A stretch of 64,000 bases of DNA, from positions 1 to 64,000 of the forward strand of contig VXRG01000131.1 of assembly GCA_009838625.1 (NCBI GenBank), in the 5' to 3' direction. A program made the position numbers and the translations under genes. Under the pieces are notes generated by a model that was not told the origin of the DNA, searched no databases, and saw nothing but the letters and a program-made list of their open reading frames with translations. Every line of letters starts with the position of its first letter. Positions within the stretch are counted from its first letter, which is position 1. Shown here in pieces: positions 9,482-17,953 of this stretch. Source of the stretch: Caldilineaceae bacterium SB0664_bin_27 (lineage in GTDB: Bacteria > Chloroflexota > Anaerolineae > Caldilineales > Caldilineaceae).

Positions 9482-10201
9482 TTGTCAGAGATCAATTGGG
9501 TGAACGATCACTTCCGCTTCCCGATCCTATCCTCCTCTCCACTGGAAACGCATAATCTCGGCGAACTGCTGGGGCGGACGATCCTTCGTCCGCGGCCGCC
9601 AAGCAACGGCGAGCGACCGCGACGCACTGGCGCCGTAGTCGGCCTTGTGGGCGAACTGGGCGCAGGCAAGACGACTTTTGCGCAAGGCCTGGCCAGGGGA
9701 TTGGGCGTGCAGGCGCGTATCACCAGCCCCACATTTACCCTGATCAACGAATATACTTCTTCGACAGAAGGCGTACGCCTGTTTCACGTGGACAGTTACC
9801 GGCTGGCCGACGATGGAGAGACCCTTGCCGGCGAGATATACGGGTTGGGCATGGATGAAATTCTTGATGTCGTCGAAGAGGAGCCGTTCGACAGCTGGGA
9901 GCGCTCGCCGGACTCTGCCGCCATACGCCATGTCGTCGTTATCGAATGGGCTGATCGCCTTGGCGAACTGCTGCCGGCCGACCGGTTGATGGTATGTTTC
10001 GACAGCAGCGCAGACGGGCCAACGCCGGCCGGCACCGAGCCAACGCGGCTTGCGTGTGACGCCGCCGGCGACCGGTCGCGAGCCGAAAACAGCAGTTTCG
10101 AGCGGACGTTGTGCTTCTGTGCGACCGGCCTCCACAGCCGAGCCTTGCTGTCGGCGCTGCGGACCGAAGCGGCCCCTCTCCAGCGGGAGATCAGTTGCTG
10201 A
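9482..10201 (+). CDS. tsaE: tRNA threonylcarbamoyladenosine biosynthesis ATPase TsaE
   Basis: TsaE (YjeE) is the ATPase that works with TsaB and TsaD to make t6A37 in tRNAs reading ANN codons. The P-loop [18 protein letters not shown], the switch-like [18 protein letters not shown] and the VVIEWADRL segment are all present in family order. The frame is open from ATG 9287, but those 65 residues are unlike the family and lie upstream of a candidate promoter. TTG 9482 (used here) or GTG 9500 is therefore a better start. The C-terminal 45 residues after the domain are an unconserved extension, making this longer than the usual 150-160 residues. TsaB and TsaD are not in the window. Confidence 0.85.
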   Translation: MSEINWVNDHFRFPILSSSPLETHNLGELLGRTILRPRPPSNGERPRRTGAVVGLVGELGAGKTTFAQGLARGLGVQARITSPTFTLINEYTSSTEGVRLFHVDSYRLADDGETLAGEIYGLGMDEILDVVEEEPFDSWERSPDSAAIRHVVVIEWADRLGELLPADRLMVCFDSSADGPTPAGTEPTRLACDAAGDRSRAENSSFERTLCFCATGLHSRALLSALRTEAAPLQREISC

Positions 10202-10228
10202 ACGTGAATTCAAGGTGCGGAGGCACCG

Positions 10229-10654
10229 ATGGGGTCCGATAGCAGCCAGGTACAGCACTGGATGACGCAAAATCCGTATACCTGCCACAAAGAGGATTCC
10301 CTGGCAGACGCCCGGGACCTCATGGCGGAGCATCGTTGCCGCCGGCTGCCGGTTGTGGATGACAACGGCCATCTGACCGGTATCGTCAGTTTCGGTGATC
10401 TGCGCCAAGCGGCCCCGTCCAGTGTCACCACGCTGAGCCTGTTCGAGATCAATTATTTCTGGGCGAAGCTGCCTGTCAGCGATGCCATGACAGCCGATCC
10501 GGTGACCGTTGCGCCGGACAGTTCGATCGATATCGCCTGCCGCCTGATGCTGGACTACAGCATCGGCGGGCTGCCGGTGGTCGTGGAACGCAAGGTCGTT
10601 GGCATCTTCACCACGACCGACGTCTTGCGGTTCATTGTTGAGCAATCTACCTAG
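10229..10654 (+). CDS. Tandem CBS-domain protein
   Basis: A 141-residue protein made almost entirely of two CBS motifs. The first runs from WMTQNPYTCHKEDSL through LPVVDDNGHLTGIVS, the second from AMTADPVTVAPDSS through GLPVVVERKVVGIFTTTDVL. CBS pairs bind adenine nucleotides such as AMP, ATP or SAM and usually act as energy or metabolite sensors. No catalytic domain is fused. It begins 27 bases after tsaE and is followed by a second CBS-pair gene, so the two may form a heteromeric Bateman module. No ligand-specific residues can be singled out. Confidence 0.9.
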   Translation: MGSDSSQVQHWMTQNPYTCHKEDSLADARDLMAEHRCRRLPVVDDNGHLTGIVSFGDLRQAAPSSVTTLSLFEINYFWAKLPVSDAMTADPVTVAPDSSIDIACRLMLDYSIGGLPVVVERKVVGIFTTTDVLRFIVEQST

Positions 10655-10710
10655 TGCCGCCTCTGGCCCGTTGCCAGACCTGCCAGTATCCCCGCACAAT
10701 GGAGTCATCA

Positions 10711-11178
10711 ATGCACCGCATTCTGGTAAGCGAAATCATGAGCGCGCCGGTGATCACGATTGATCCCGACGCCCTGGCCGTAGATGCCGCGGAGTTGATG
10801 GAAGGAAACAATGTGCGCCGCGTCATTGTGACCGATCAGGACGGCCATATGTGCGGGATCGTCACAGACGCCGATGTGCTGGAGGCGGAGACCGCCGAAA
10901 GCGTGGCCAGCCGCTATGATCCGGATGTCGACAAGGAGTGGCTGACGGTGAGGGATGTAATGACCGCCGACGTGGTAGCGGTCGGGCCGGAAGCATCGAT
11001 CGGTCAGCTGGTGGAGAAGATGATGGAGACCAAGATCGGCGGCATCCCGGTGGTTCAGGCGGCAGACGAAGGCTGGGGGAAACTCCTGCCCATCGGCATC
11101 GTCACCGAGACCGACATTTTCCGCCTGATCAGCGAAGCGTGGCGCGCCGACGAAGCGTCTGGCACCGCCGATCAATAG
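10711..11178 (+). CDS. Tandem CBS-domain protein
   Basis: A 155-residue protein with two CBS motifs: EIMSAPVITIDPDALAVDAA to IVTDADVLEAE, and DVMTADVVAVGPEAS to GIVTETDIFRLI. The frame is open from GTG 10654, but GGAG at 10701-10704 sits six bases before ATG 10711, making MHRILVSEIMSAP the likely N-terminus; ATG 10699 is an alternative. Like its neighbour it has no fused catalytic or transport domain. The two CBS proteins are 56 bases apart and only distantly alike, so this is an old duplication or paired recruitment. A ligand-sensing regulatory role is inferred from the family. Confidence 0.9.
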   Translation: MHRILVSEIMSAPVITIDPDALAVDAAELMEGNNVRRVIVTDQDGHMCGIVTDADVLEAETAESVASRYDPDVDKEWLTVRDVMTADVVAVGPEASIGQLVEKMMETKIGGIPVVQAADEGWGKLLPIGIVTETDIFRLISEAWRADEASGTADQ

Positions 11179-11300
11179 GGGAGTTACATACTTAAGCTGT
11201 ATGCGTGCGGCGTGCGGGAACGCACTCTGCCAAGTACCCGAAAAAAACGCAACCGCTAAGCCACAGTCCATTCCCGGCCCTCAGTGAGGCGAGCGATGTT

Positions 11301-11335
11301 TTCTCTCTCCTCACTCCCCTTCACTCTTTCCTCGT
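11301..11335. repeat. Pyrimidine-rich copy of the GAGGAGTGAG repeat family
   Basis: The tract TCTCTCCTCACTCCCCTTCACTCTTTCCTCG lies between two convergent genes (CBS protein and E1-beta). It is the complement of the purine-rich tracts found at other gene borders in the window. Confidence 0.5.
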
Positions 11336-11346
11336 CTTTAAGCCTT

Positions 11347-12381
11347 TCATTCCCTCCCACACATGGCCTTGGCCGTCTCGACAACGTTGTCGACGTTGGG
11401 GATCGTCAAGTCCTCCATCGAAGGCGAGAACGGTACCGGCACGTTCATGGCGCCGATGCGCTTGACCGGGGCATCAAGATAGTAGAAGGCGCCGTCGGCG
11501 ATGACTGAGGCAATTTCACCGGTCACGCCATACTGCCGGTAGCCCTCGTCGACCACAAGCGCCCGGCCGGTCTTGCGGGCGGACTGAATCAGTGTCTCAG
11601 CGTCCAGAGGTGAAGTCGTGCGGGGGTCGATCAGCTCCGCGCTGATGCCGGCCTCGGCCAGCCTGTCGGCCGCTTCCAAGGCAACGTACACCATTGAACT
11701 GGTCGCGACAACTGTGATGTCGTCACCCGTGCGCTTGACGTCCGCCTGGCCCAGGGGGAGGGTATACTCCTCCTCCGGCACCGGCCCCTCCTGTTGAAAA
11801 AGCGTCCTGTCTTCGAAAACGACGACCGGATTGTCGTCGCGGATGGCGCTTTTCATCAGCCCCTTGGCGTCGTAAGGGGTGGCCGGTATCGCCACCTTCA
11901 GGCCGGGAATGTGGCTGAAGAGGGCATGCAGAGACTGGCTGTGCTGGGCGGCTGTGCGGCTGCCGGCCCCCATGGTCGTCCGCAAGACCATCGGCACCTT
12001 CAGCTTGCCGCCGGACATGTAGTGGGTCTTGGCCGCCTGATTGACCAACTGGTCCATCACCAGGGTAGCAAAGTCGCAAAACATGATGTCCACAATGGGC
12101 CGCATGCCGGTGATGGCCGCGCCCACACCGATGCCGGCAATACCCGCCTCCGAAATGGGCGAATCGATAACCCGTTCCGGGCCGAACTTCTCATACAGGC
12201 CGACGAACACCTTGAATACCGAGCCGGCCACGGCAATGTCTTCACCGATGGCGAAGACGCGCTCGTCGCGGGCCATCTCCTCGGCAACCGCTTCGTGAAT
12301 GGCCTGGCTGAAGGTGATCTGACGTTCCCCCGGCGCGTGAATGGCCGGGCTGCAACGGATTCCGTTCTCAAGCGTAGACAT
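11347..12381 (-). CDS. 2-oxoacid dehydrogenase E1 component, beta subunit
   Basis: A 344-residue thiamin-diphosphate-dependent transketolase-like beta subunit of the pyruvate/acetoin/branched-chain 2-oxoacid dehydrogenase class. It carries the family's GEDI, FGPERVIDSPISEAG, MRPIVDIMF and AAQHSQSLHALFSHIPGLKV segments, and the C-terminal LVVDEGYRQYG. The frame could start seven codons earlier, but ATG 12381 has a purine-rich GGTGGAG upstream. The alpha subunit normally lies directly upstream, but here the upstream gene is a YqeC-MocA fusion and no alpha, E2 or E3 gene is in the window. The subunit is thus an orphan locally. Pyruvate versus acetoin specificity cannot be told. Confidence 0.92.
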   Translation of the reverse strand: MSTLENGIRCSPAIHAPGERQITFSQAIHEAVAEEMARDERVFAIGEDIAVAGSVFKVFVGLYEKFGPERVIDSPISEAGIAGIGVGAAITGMRPIVDIMFCDFATLVMDQLVNQAAKTHYMSGGKLKVPMVLRTTMGAGSRTAAQHSQSLHALFSHIPGLKVAIPATPYDAKGLMKSAIRDDNPVVVFEDRTLFQQEGPVPEEEYTLPLGQADVKRTGDDITVVATSSMVYVALEAADRLAEAGISAELIDPRTTSPLDAETLIQSARKTGRALVVDEGYRQYGVTGEIASVIADGAFYYLDAPVKRIGAMNVPVPFSPSMEDLTIPNVDNVVETAKAMCGRE

Positions 12382-12429
12382 GCCGCTCCACCTCGCTTTC
12401 ACTGGGGAGTAAAGAGAATGCGATACGCC

Positions 12430-12511
12430 AAAGGTGTTCTGCGCGCCCCTTCGCGGATCGATCCGTTCTTGTTGAATTCTGAACGGCCTTTCCGAAATGT
12501 CAAGGGAACCT
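12430..12511 (-). repeat. ~85-bp intergenic repeat, copy A (IS-end-like)
   Basis: This stretch is closely similar to 55556-55642. Shared blocks include AAAGGTGTTCT, CGCGCCCCTTCGCG, CGGATCGATC, TTGAATT and CCGAAATGTCAA. On the minus strand it begins at the TAG stop of the YqeC-MocA gene with AGGTTCCCTTGACATTTCG, which resembles the end of the IS at 31402-32232 (AGGTCCCGTTGACATTTCG) with two mismatches. Confidence 0.75.
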
Positions 12512-13961
12512 ATCCTCGAACCACAGCCGCCCGCCAGTCCTCCGGCGTGTCCACATCAGACAACCAATCGCCCGGCGTCTCGATGGCAGTGACCTCAGCC
12601 GCATGTTGTCGCAGTAGCGCGCCGCCGCCGCGATCACCCTGAACCTTCTGCAAGAGTCCAAAGAAGCGCCGGTCAAAGACCGCCGGCGCCCCGCGTACCG
12701 CCCCGTCCACAGCGACGGCCACCAGATCGCTGCCGCAGCGCCATGTCTGCCACAGCCGCCTCAGGAGCGCTGCCGGCAGCCGCGGCTGGTCCACCGGCAG
12801 AAACAGCACGGCCTCACACGCGGCCGGCAGCGCGTCAACCGCGGCGCGCACCGATCCCGCCTGCCCGTCCTGCCACGCGGGGTTGAAGACGACGCGCAGA
12901 CGTCCGCGCCCCTCCTCGTGCAAGGGAGCCAGCGCGGCCTCCACCTGCTCACCGACCGCACCGGTAACCACGAGCGTTTCCGCCGCGCCGCTGTCGAGAG
13001 CGATGCGAGCAGCCCGCGTCACCAGCGGCTCGCCCCGCCAGCGCAGCAGTTGTTTCGGCTGCCCCATCCTGCGGCTCTCTCCTGCGGCCAGCACAACCGC
13101 GGTCGTCGCGCCCCAGCGCTCGCGAACGGCAGTCCGGCTCTCCGGCCCCACCGCGCCGATAAGCACCGGCTGATTCTGTTGCGCCAACTGCTGCGCAATC
13201 AGCCGGGCGGCCGCCAGCCTGGGCGCGCTGTCCGCCTTGTTCAGCAATGGCACCAATCTCGCGCCCGAAGGGGGTCTCTGCGATGCACGGGGGGCGTCCG
13301 GTTCTTCTCGCCCATACGGATCAACAAGTAGCCGGCCGAGCATGCGCGGTGTCAGCCGCGTCGACGCGTCCTCCTCTTGCAGAAGGGCGCGCACCTGTTC
13401 GGGCCGGTGTACGTAAGGTTCGTCGAGAGGAAGCCCCAGCCCATCGAGACCTGCGACCGGAACCAGATGGGTCGTGCAGTCGGGGATGACCGGTTCATGC
13501 GGCGCGGGGGCCTTGACCGGCCGGCGACGGCTGCCGTCGCCTTCAACAGCGATCAGGCTGATGCCGAGGTCACCCGCCCGCGCGGCCAGCGCATCCAAAA
13601 CATGCGGGGGCAGGCCCTGGCGTTTGGAACCGGTAAGAGAGGGGGCTGTAGGGCCGCTGGCTCCGGCGGACCGGGCGCTGGGCGGCGCCCAGATCAGGCA
13701 GTGTCCGTGCTTCGCCAGCTGTGCTTCCAGCGCGACCCAATCAATTGCGCCAGTTCTGTCCGGCGTCACCTGGAGGCGGGCCGGAGCCTGCTCCGCCTGG
13801 GCGGCGAAAATGTGGGTGGTCGTGGTGGTGACGACGCGGCGACCACCGGCAACAGCCTCGTCCGCCAGCCGGAAGAGCGCGCTCGTCTTGCCACCGGCAC
13901 CGACCAGCGTGACGACAGAGAGTTCATCGGGCGGCAGGCGCAGAGCATGTTGGAGTTGCAT
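12510..13961 (-). CDS. YqeC-like / MocA-like molybdenum hydroxylase maturation fusion
   Basis: A 483-residue fusion. The N-terminal half (about 1-265) resembles YqeC of the selenium-dependent molybdenum hydroxylase maturation set: a GAGGKT P-loop at 21-26, VTTTTTHIF near 45-53 and IAVEGDGSRRRPVKAP near 137-152. The C-terminal half (about 285-483) is a MocA-type molybdenum cofactor cytidylyltransferase, with LAAGESRRMGQPKQLL, the PAWQDGQAGSVRAA segment, FLPVDQPRL and the SDVDTPEDW ending. It lies 22 bases downstream of the hydroxylase large subunit on the same strand, so it likely matures that enzyme's cofactor. Whether a selenated cofactor is made is inference from the YqeC half only. Confidence 0.88.
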   Translation of the reverse strand: MQLQHALRLPPDELSVVTLVGAGGKTSALFRLADEAVAGGRRVVTTTTTHIFAAQAEQAPARLQVTPDRTGAIDWVALEAQLAKHGHCLIWAPPSARSAGASGPTAPSLTGSKRQGLPPHVLDALAARAGDLGISLIAVEGDGSRRRPVKAPAPHEPVIPDCTTHLVPVAGLDGLGLPLDEPYVHRPEQVRALLQEEDASTRLTPRMLGRLLVDPYGREEPDAPRASQRPPSGARLVPLLNKADSAPRLAAARLIAQQLAQQNQPVLIGAVGPESRTAVRERWGATTAVVLAAGESRRMGQPKQLLRWRGEPLVTRAARIALDSGAAETLVVTGAVGEQVEAALAPLHEEGRGRLRVVFNPAWQDGQAGSVRAAVDALPAACEAVLFLPVDQPRLPAALLRRLWQTWRCGSDLVAVAVDGAVRGAPAVFDRRFFGLLQKVQGDRGGGALLRQHAAEVTAIETPGDWLSDVDTPEDWRAAVVRG

Positions 13962-13983
13962 GGGGAACCGCTAAATTCGGGCC

Positions 13984-16900
13984 CTAGTGCGGCTGCCGGC
14001 CGTTGGGCACCAGCCACTGCCCTGTCTGGCCCCAGTGACCGTCGATCTCCTTCTCGCCGTCTCGCATCGCCAGCAGCAATGCGTCCTGATCGACCGGCAG
14101 GGCCAGGCAACGAACCCCAACAGCGTTACAGATGGCGTTGGTGATCGCCGGGCTGATCGGGATCGAGCTGATCTCGCCCACGCCCTTAGCGCCGTACGGC
14201 CCATCCGCGGTCGGATGTTCGACGATGTGGCTGTCCATCTTTGGCGTCATCTTGATGCCCGGCATCTTGTACTGGCCCAGGCGCTCGGTCCAGGGGATAC
14301 CGTCTTCGACGATGTAGTTCTCGGTCAGTGCGTTGCCGATGCCCATCACGATTCCGCCTTCGATCTGCCCGAGCAGGCTCAGGGGGTTGATGGCCCGGCC
14401 CACGTCGTGGGCAGAGATCACCCGCTCAACGGCCACTTCGCCGGTTTCGGTATCCACACTTACCAGCGCGGCGTGGACCGCGTAGGAGAAGGCGAAGTGC
14501 ATGTCGCCGCCTGTCCCCAGCGGCTGCGTCTGCGGCGCCCAGTATTCATAGCGGATCTTCGGCAACCGGTTTTCGGCCAGCAGTGCGTTGACCGCATCGG
14601 CGAAAGAGATGGTGCGCGTGGATCCCGGCAGAATGCCGCCCGCGCTGCCGTTCGCGCTGTTGGCGCCTTCAACCGGCAGCTCCGACCCGTGTATCTGCGC
14701 CAGCCGTCTCTCATCCACATAGGCCAGTCCTTCATGGAAGGCAATCACTTCCGGGTGCGTGTCGAACTTTTCGGCCAGAACGTTTTGCATCTGCTGGCGC
14801 ATGGCCCGCGCCGCGAGACGGGCGGCGTTGCCGCTGACATAGGTCTGGCGGCTGGCGGTGGAAGGGCCGCCGTCGGGCGTCAGGTCCGTGTCCATCACAG
14901 TTACAAGCACCTTCTCGTAGGGCAGGCCCAACTCCTGCGCGGTGCAGGCCGCCAGCACGCCGACCAGATTCTGCCCCATCTCGGCGCTGCTGGTGCGGAT
15001 CGCCGCGGTGCCGTCGGGGAAAACCTCCACTTCGGCCTCCGCCTTGTCCGGCGCGCCTCCCCCCAGGCCGGTGTTCTTGTAGCCGGCCGCGACGCCCCAG
15101 GCGAGGCGCTTGCTGCCGATCCGGACAGGAGCCCAAGGGTCTGAAGGTAATGAACCTGAGGCCTGCGATTTCCTGATCTCTTCCTCTACTCTGTCAAGGC
15201 ATTCTAGCAGCCCCACGCTTTCGATCAGCTCCTGGCCGGTGGCGGTTTCGACGCCGACGCGCATTACGTTCTTGCGCCGCAACTCAGCCGGGTCCATGCC
15301 CAGTTCTGCCGACAGAATGTCGAGATTGCTCTCCACGGCGAAGGCCGACTGGGTGACGCCAAAGCCGCGGAAGGCGCCGCTGGGCGCGTTGTTCGTGTAC
15401 ATGGCGTAGCAGTCGATCCTGGCATGGGGCATCACGTAGGGGCCGGTGGCATGGGTGGTGGCGCGGGTCATTACCTTCTCGCCCAGGCTGGCGTAGGCCC
15501 CGCTGTCGCCGTAAAGTTCAGCTTCCACCGCGGTCAGCGTGCCGTCGCGCCTGGCGCCGGTCTTGATGCGGATGATGGTGCTGTGACGTTTAGGGTGGAA
15601 AATCAGGCTTTCCTGCCGACTGTAGAGAATTTTGACCGGACGGCCCGTCGTCTGCGCGGCCAGCGCCGCGTGGATCTGTCCGGCGATGTCCTCCTTGCCG
15701 CCGAAGCCTCCCCCCATCAGTGTGCCGATGACGCGCACCTCTTCGTCGTCCAGGCCCAGGCTCTTGGCCACCTGCCGCCTGTCGCTGTATGGGATCTGAC
15801 TGCCCACATAGACGGTCAGCTTGTCGCTGTCGTAGTCGTGCGCGGCCTTTTCCTTACTGTTGGGAGGGCGGACCCCGCTGTAACCCGCCGGCACGGCCAG
15901 TGCGCACTCCGGTTCCAAAAAGGCGTGCTCGGTCATCGGCGTGCGGTAGGTGCGCTCGACTATGACATCTGACTCAGCGAACCCCTCCTCTACATCGCCG
16001 TGCCGCACTTTGATGTGCTTGAGCAGGTTTCCGTCGGGGCGGTCCGGGTGCAGTTGGGGCGCGTCCGGCTGCAGCGCCTCCCGAGGATCGGTGACCGCCG
16101 GCAGCACCTCGTAATCGACGCGGACCAGCGTCAGTGCCTGCTGTGCGATCTCCGCAGTCTCGGCCACCACCAGCGCGATCGGGTCTCCGACGTAGCGGGC
16201 CGGATAAGGGCCGCCGGCGAAGACCGGCCAGTCGTTTTCGACCAGGCCATGGCGCGGGTCGCCCGGCACTTCGGCATGGGTCAGCACTGCGTGGACGCCG
16301 TTCAGGGCGCGTGCCGCGTCAGCGTCGATGCTGCGAATCTGCGCGTGGGGGTGTTTGCTGCGCAGTGTCGCGCCGAAAAGCATCCCGTCAAAGGTATAGT
16401 CATCGGTGTAGCGCGCCGCCCCCGTCACCTTGTCGACCGCATCCGGCCTTTGCAATGGCTGACCGATCTGCGTCAGCGGCTTCGTCACCGGCGGCAGTAC
16501 CGCATCGGGCATCGTACCCGTGCGCAAATACTCGCTGGCGGCCTTCACTGAGCTGATGATCGACGTGTAGCCGGTGCAGCGGCAGTAGGTGTCCTTCAAG
16601 CACTCCTTTATCTCCAAGTCGGTCGGGTCCGGGTTTTCGTCCAGCAGCGTCTTGGCCTGCATGATGAACCCGGGCGTGCAGAAGCCGCACTGCGTCGCTC
16701 CGTGGCGGATGAAGGCATCCTGAAGCGGATGCAGTTCGGGCGCGCTGCAGGAACCGTCCTGGGAGCCGGGCCGCGTTTGGGCCAGTCCTTCGATCGTCAA
16801 CACCTGCGCGCCCTGCGCCTTGAAGGCCGGGTAGATGCAGGAGTCGACCGATTGGCCGTCGACGATGACGGTGCAGCAGCCGCATTCGGCCTCGTCACAG

Positions 16901-17016
16901 CCGATCTTGGTGCCGGTCAGCCCCAGGTCGTAACGAAGCACCTCGGCCAGGTAGCGGCTGGGCGGTACTTCGAGAGAGCGCTCCTCGCCATTGACGGTGA
17001 GTGTAAGTGGTGTCAC
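13984..17016 (-). CDS. Molybdenum hydroxylase, fused [2Fe-2S] and molybdopterin subunits
   Basis: A 1010-residue xanthine-dehydrogenase-family protein. Residues 1-160 are the two-cluster iron-sulfur unit: Cys40/45/48/60 form the plant-type ferredoxin site and Cys110/113/145/147 the helical second site. From about 185 the molybdopterin-binding unit begins (QRPDAVDKVTGAARYTDD). It contains the GGGFGGKED loop and ends with GAKGVGE, which holds the usual catalytic Glu. The small and large subunits, separate in CoxS/CoxL-type enzymes, are joined here. The FAD subunit is encoded upstream at 17954-18919. The substrate could be a purine, nicotinate or another N-heterocycle or aldehyde. The start (ATG 17016) fits the domain. 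Confidence 0.93.
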   Translation of the reverse strand: MTPLTLTVNGEERSLEVPPSRYLAEVLRYDLGLTGTKIGCDEAECGCCTVIVDGQSVDSCIYPAFKAQGAQVLTIEGLAQTRPGSQDGSCSAPELHPLQDAFIRHGATQCGFCTPGFIMQAKTLLDENPDPTDLEIKECLKDTYCRCTGYTSIISSVKAASEYLRTGTMPDAVLPPVTKPLTQIGQPLQRPDAVDKVTGAARYTDDYTFDGMLFGATLRSKHPHAQIRSIDADAARALNGVHAVLTHAEVPGDPRHGLVENDWPVFAGGPYPARYVGDPIALVVAETAEIAQQALTLVRVDYEVLPAVTDPREALQPDAPQLHPDRPDGNLLKHIKVRHGDVEEGFAESDVIVERTYRTPMTEHAFLEPECALAVPAGYSGVRPPNSKEKAAHDYDSDKLTVYVGSQIPYSDRRQVAKSLGLDDEEVRVIGTLMGGGFGGKEDIAGQIHAALAAQTTGRPVKILYSRQESLIFHPKRHSTIIRIKTGARRDGTLTAVEAELYGDSGAYASLGEKVMTRATTHATGPYVMPHARIDCYAMYTNNAPSGAFRGFGVTQSAFAVESNLDILSAELGMDPAELRRKNVMRVGVETATGQELIESVGLLECLDRVEEEIRKSQASGSLPSDPWAPVRIGSKRLAWGVAAGYKNTGLGGGAPDKAEAEVEVFPDGTAAIRTSSAEMGQNLVGVLAACTAQELGLPYEKVLVTVMDTDLTPDGGPSTASRQTYVSGNAARLAARAMRQQMQNVLAEKFDTHPEVIAFHEGLAYVDERRLAQIHGSELPVEGANSANGSAGGILPGSTRTISFADAVNALLAENRLPKIRYEYWAPQTQPLGTGGDMHFAFSYAVHAALVSVDTETGEVAVERVISAHDVGRAINPLSLLGQIEGGIVMGIGNALTENYIVEDGIPWTERLGQYKMPGIKMTPKMDSHIVEHPTADGPYGAKGVGEISSIPISPAITNAICNAVGVRCLALPVDQDALLLAMRDGEKEIDGHWGQTGQWLVPNGRQPH

Positions 17017-17101
17017 CTATAAGCTCCTGTCCTCGTGAACAACGCTGGTTCGCATCCGGACGCTCTCGGAATTGCAGGCCGCCGGCCACGGTATACCGTT
17101 G

Positions 17102-17905
17102 TCACAGATGGTTCAGATACAGTTGTGGATCGTTCAGGAACCCGCGCGTCACGCTCACGTGCTCCAGTGATTCCCAGGGCACGGGCTGGGGGGGTGACTG
17201 GTCGAAGTTCAGGAGGGTGGCACCGGGATAGGCCATCAGGATTGGCGAGTGGGTGGCGATAATGAATTGGGCGTCGCGGGCGACCATCTCTTTCAGCAGG
17301 GCAAGCAGCCCAACCTGACGCAAGGGCGAGAGCGGCGCCTCCGGTTCATCCAGCAGGTAGAGGCCGTCGGGCACAAAACGGGCCTGAAAAAGGGCCAGGA
17401 ACGCCTCCCCATGCGAGCGGGCATCGAGTCCGTCTCCGTAGCTCTCCTCAATGGCGGCCAGCTGGCCGGAGTAGGCCATCTTCGCCAGACCTTTGGCGAA
17501 ATCGGAGCGGCCCTCGTACTCCGCGTCCACGTTGGCCATCTCCGTCTGCAGCTCCGCCTGCATCTGGGCGATGCGTTTTGCAAAGCCGAAAAAGTCCTCG
17601 GCCCGCAGGTAGAAGCCCCGTCCTGTCCGCTTCGTCCAGGCCAGGCGCAGGTGTCTGGAAAGCTGTCGCACTTCCGTCAGAGAAGGATCGCTGTCGGCTT
17701 CCTCTGCGCCAACCGTCGGCAGACGGACAGCGGTCGCCAGCGCCTCCAGAAAGGTGGACTTGCCGCTGCCGTTTTCGCCCACAAGAAAGGTCACCGAACT
17801 TTCGAAGCGCACCTTCTCCAACCGGGCGATCACCGGTACATTGTATGGGAATGTCCCTTCTTGGGGGAAGGAAGGGCCTTTCTCAATCGAGGTGAGGTGG
17901 ATCAT
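17102..17905 (-). CDS. RecF/ABC-like AAA ATPase
   Basis: A 267-residue ATPase of the SMC/ABC-like class found as stand-alone ATP-binding proteins (AAA_21/RecF-like). Walker A is GENGSGKST at 43-51. The Walker B region is LYLLDEPEAPLSP near residue 178, and the His-switch FIIATHSPIL lies near 214. Between them is a helical insertion, without a long coiled coil. It sits between the FAD subunit (49 bases upstream) and the fused Fe-S/Mo subunit gene, so it is probably cotranscribed with the hydroxylase. No partner nuclease or toxin gene is adjacent. It could be an unrelated housekeeping ATPase that landed in the operon, or a maturation factor. Confidence 0.85.
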   Translation of the reverse strand: MIHLTSIEKGPSFPQEGTFPYNVPVIARLEKVRFESSVTFLVGENGSGKSTFLEALATAVRLPTVGAEEADSDPSLTEVRQLSRHLRLAWTKRTGRGFYLRAEDFFGFAKRIAQMQAELQTEMANVDAEYEGRSDFAKGLAKMAYSGQLAAIEESYGDGLDARSHGEAFLALFQARFVPDGLYLLDEPEAPLSPLRQVGLLALLKEMVARDAQFIIATHSPILMAYPGATLLNFDQSPPQPVPWESLEHVSVTRGFLNDPQLYLNHL

Positions 17906-17953
17906 AGCTCATGCGCTCCCGCCTCACTGCAGCCCTCACTGCAGGAAGAGTGG

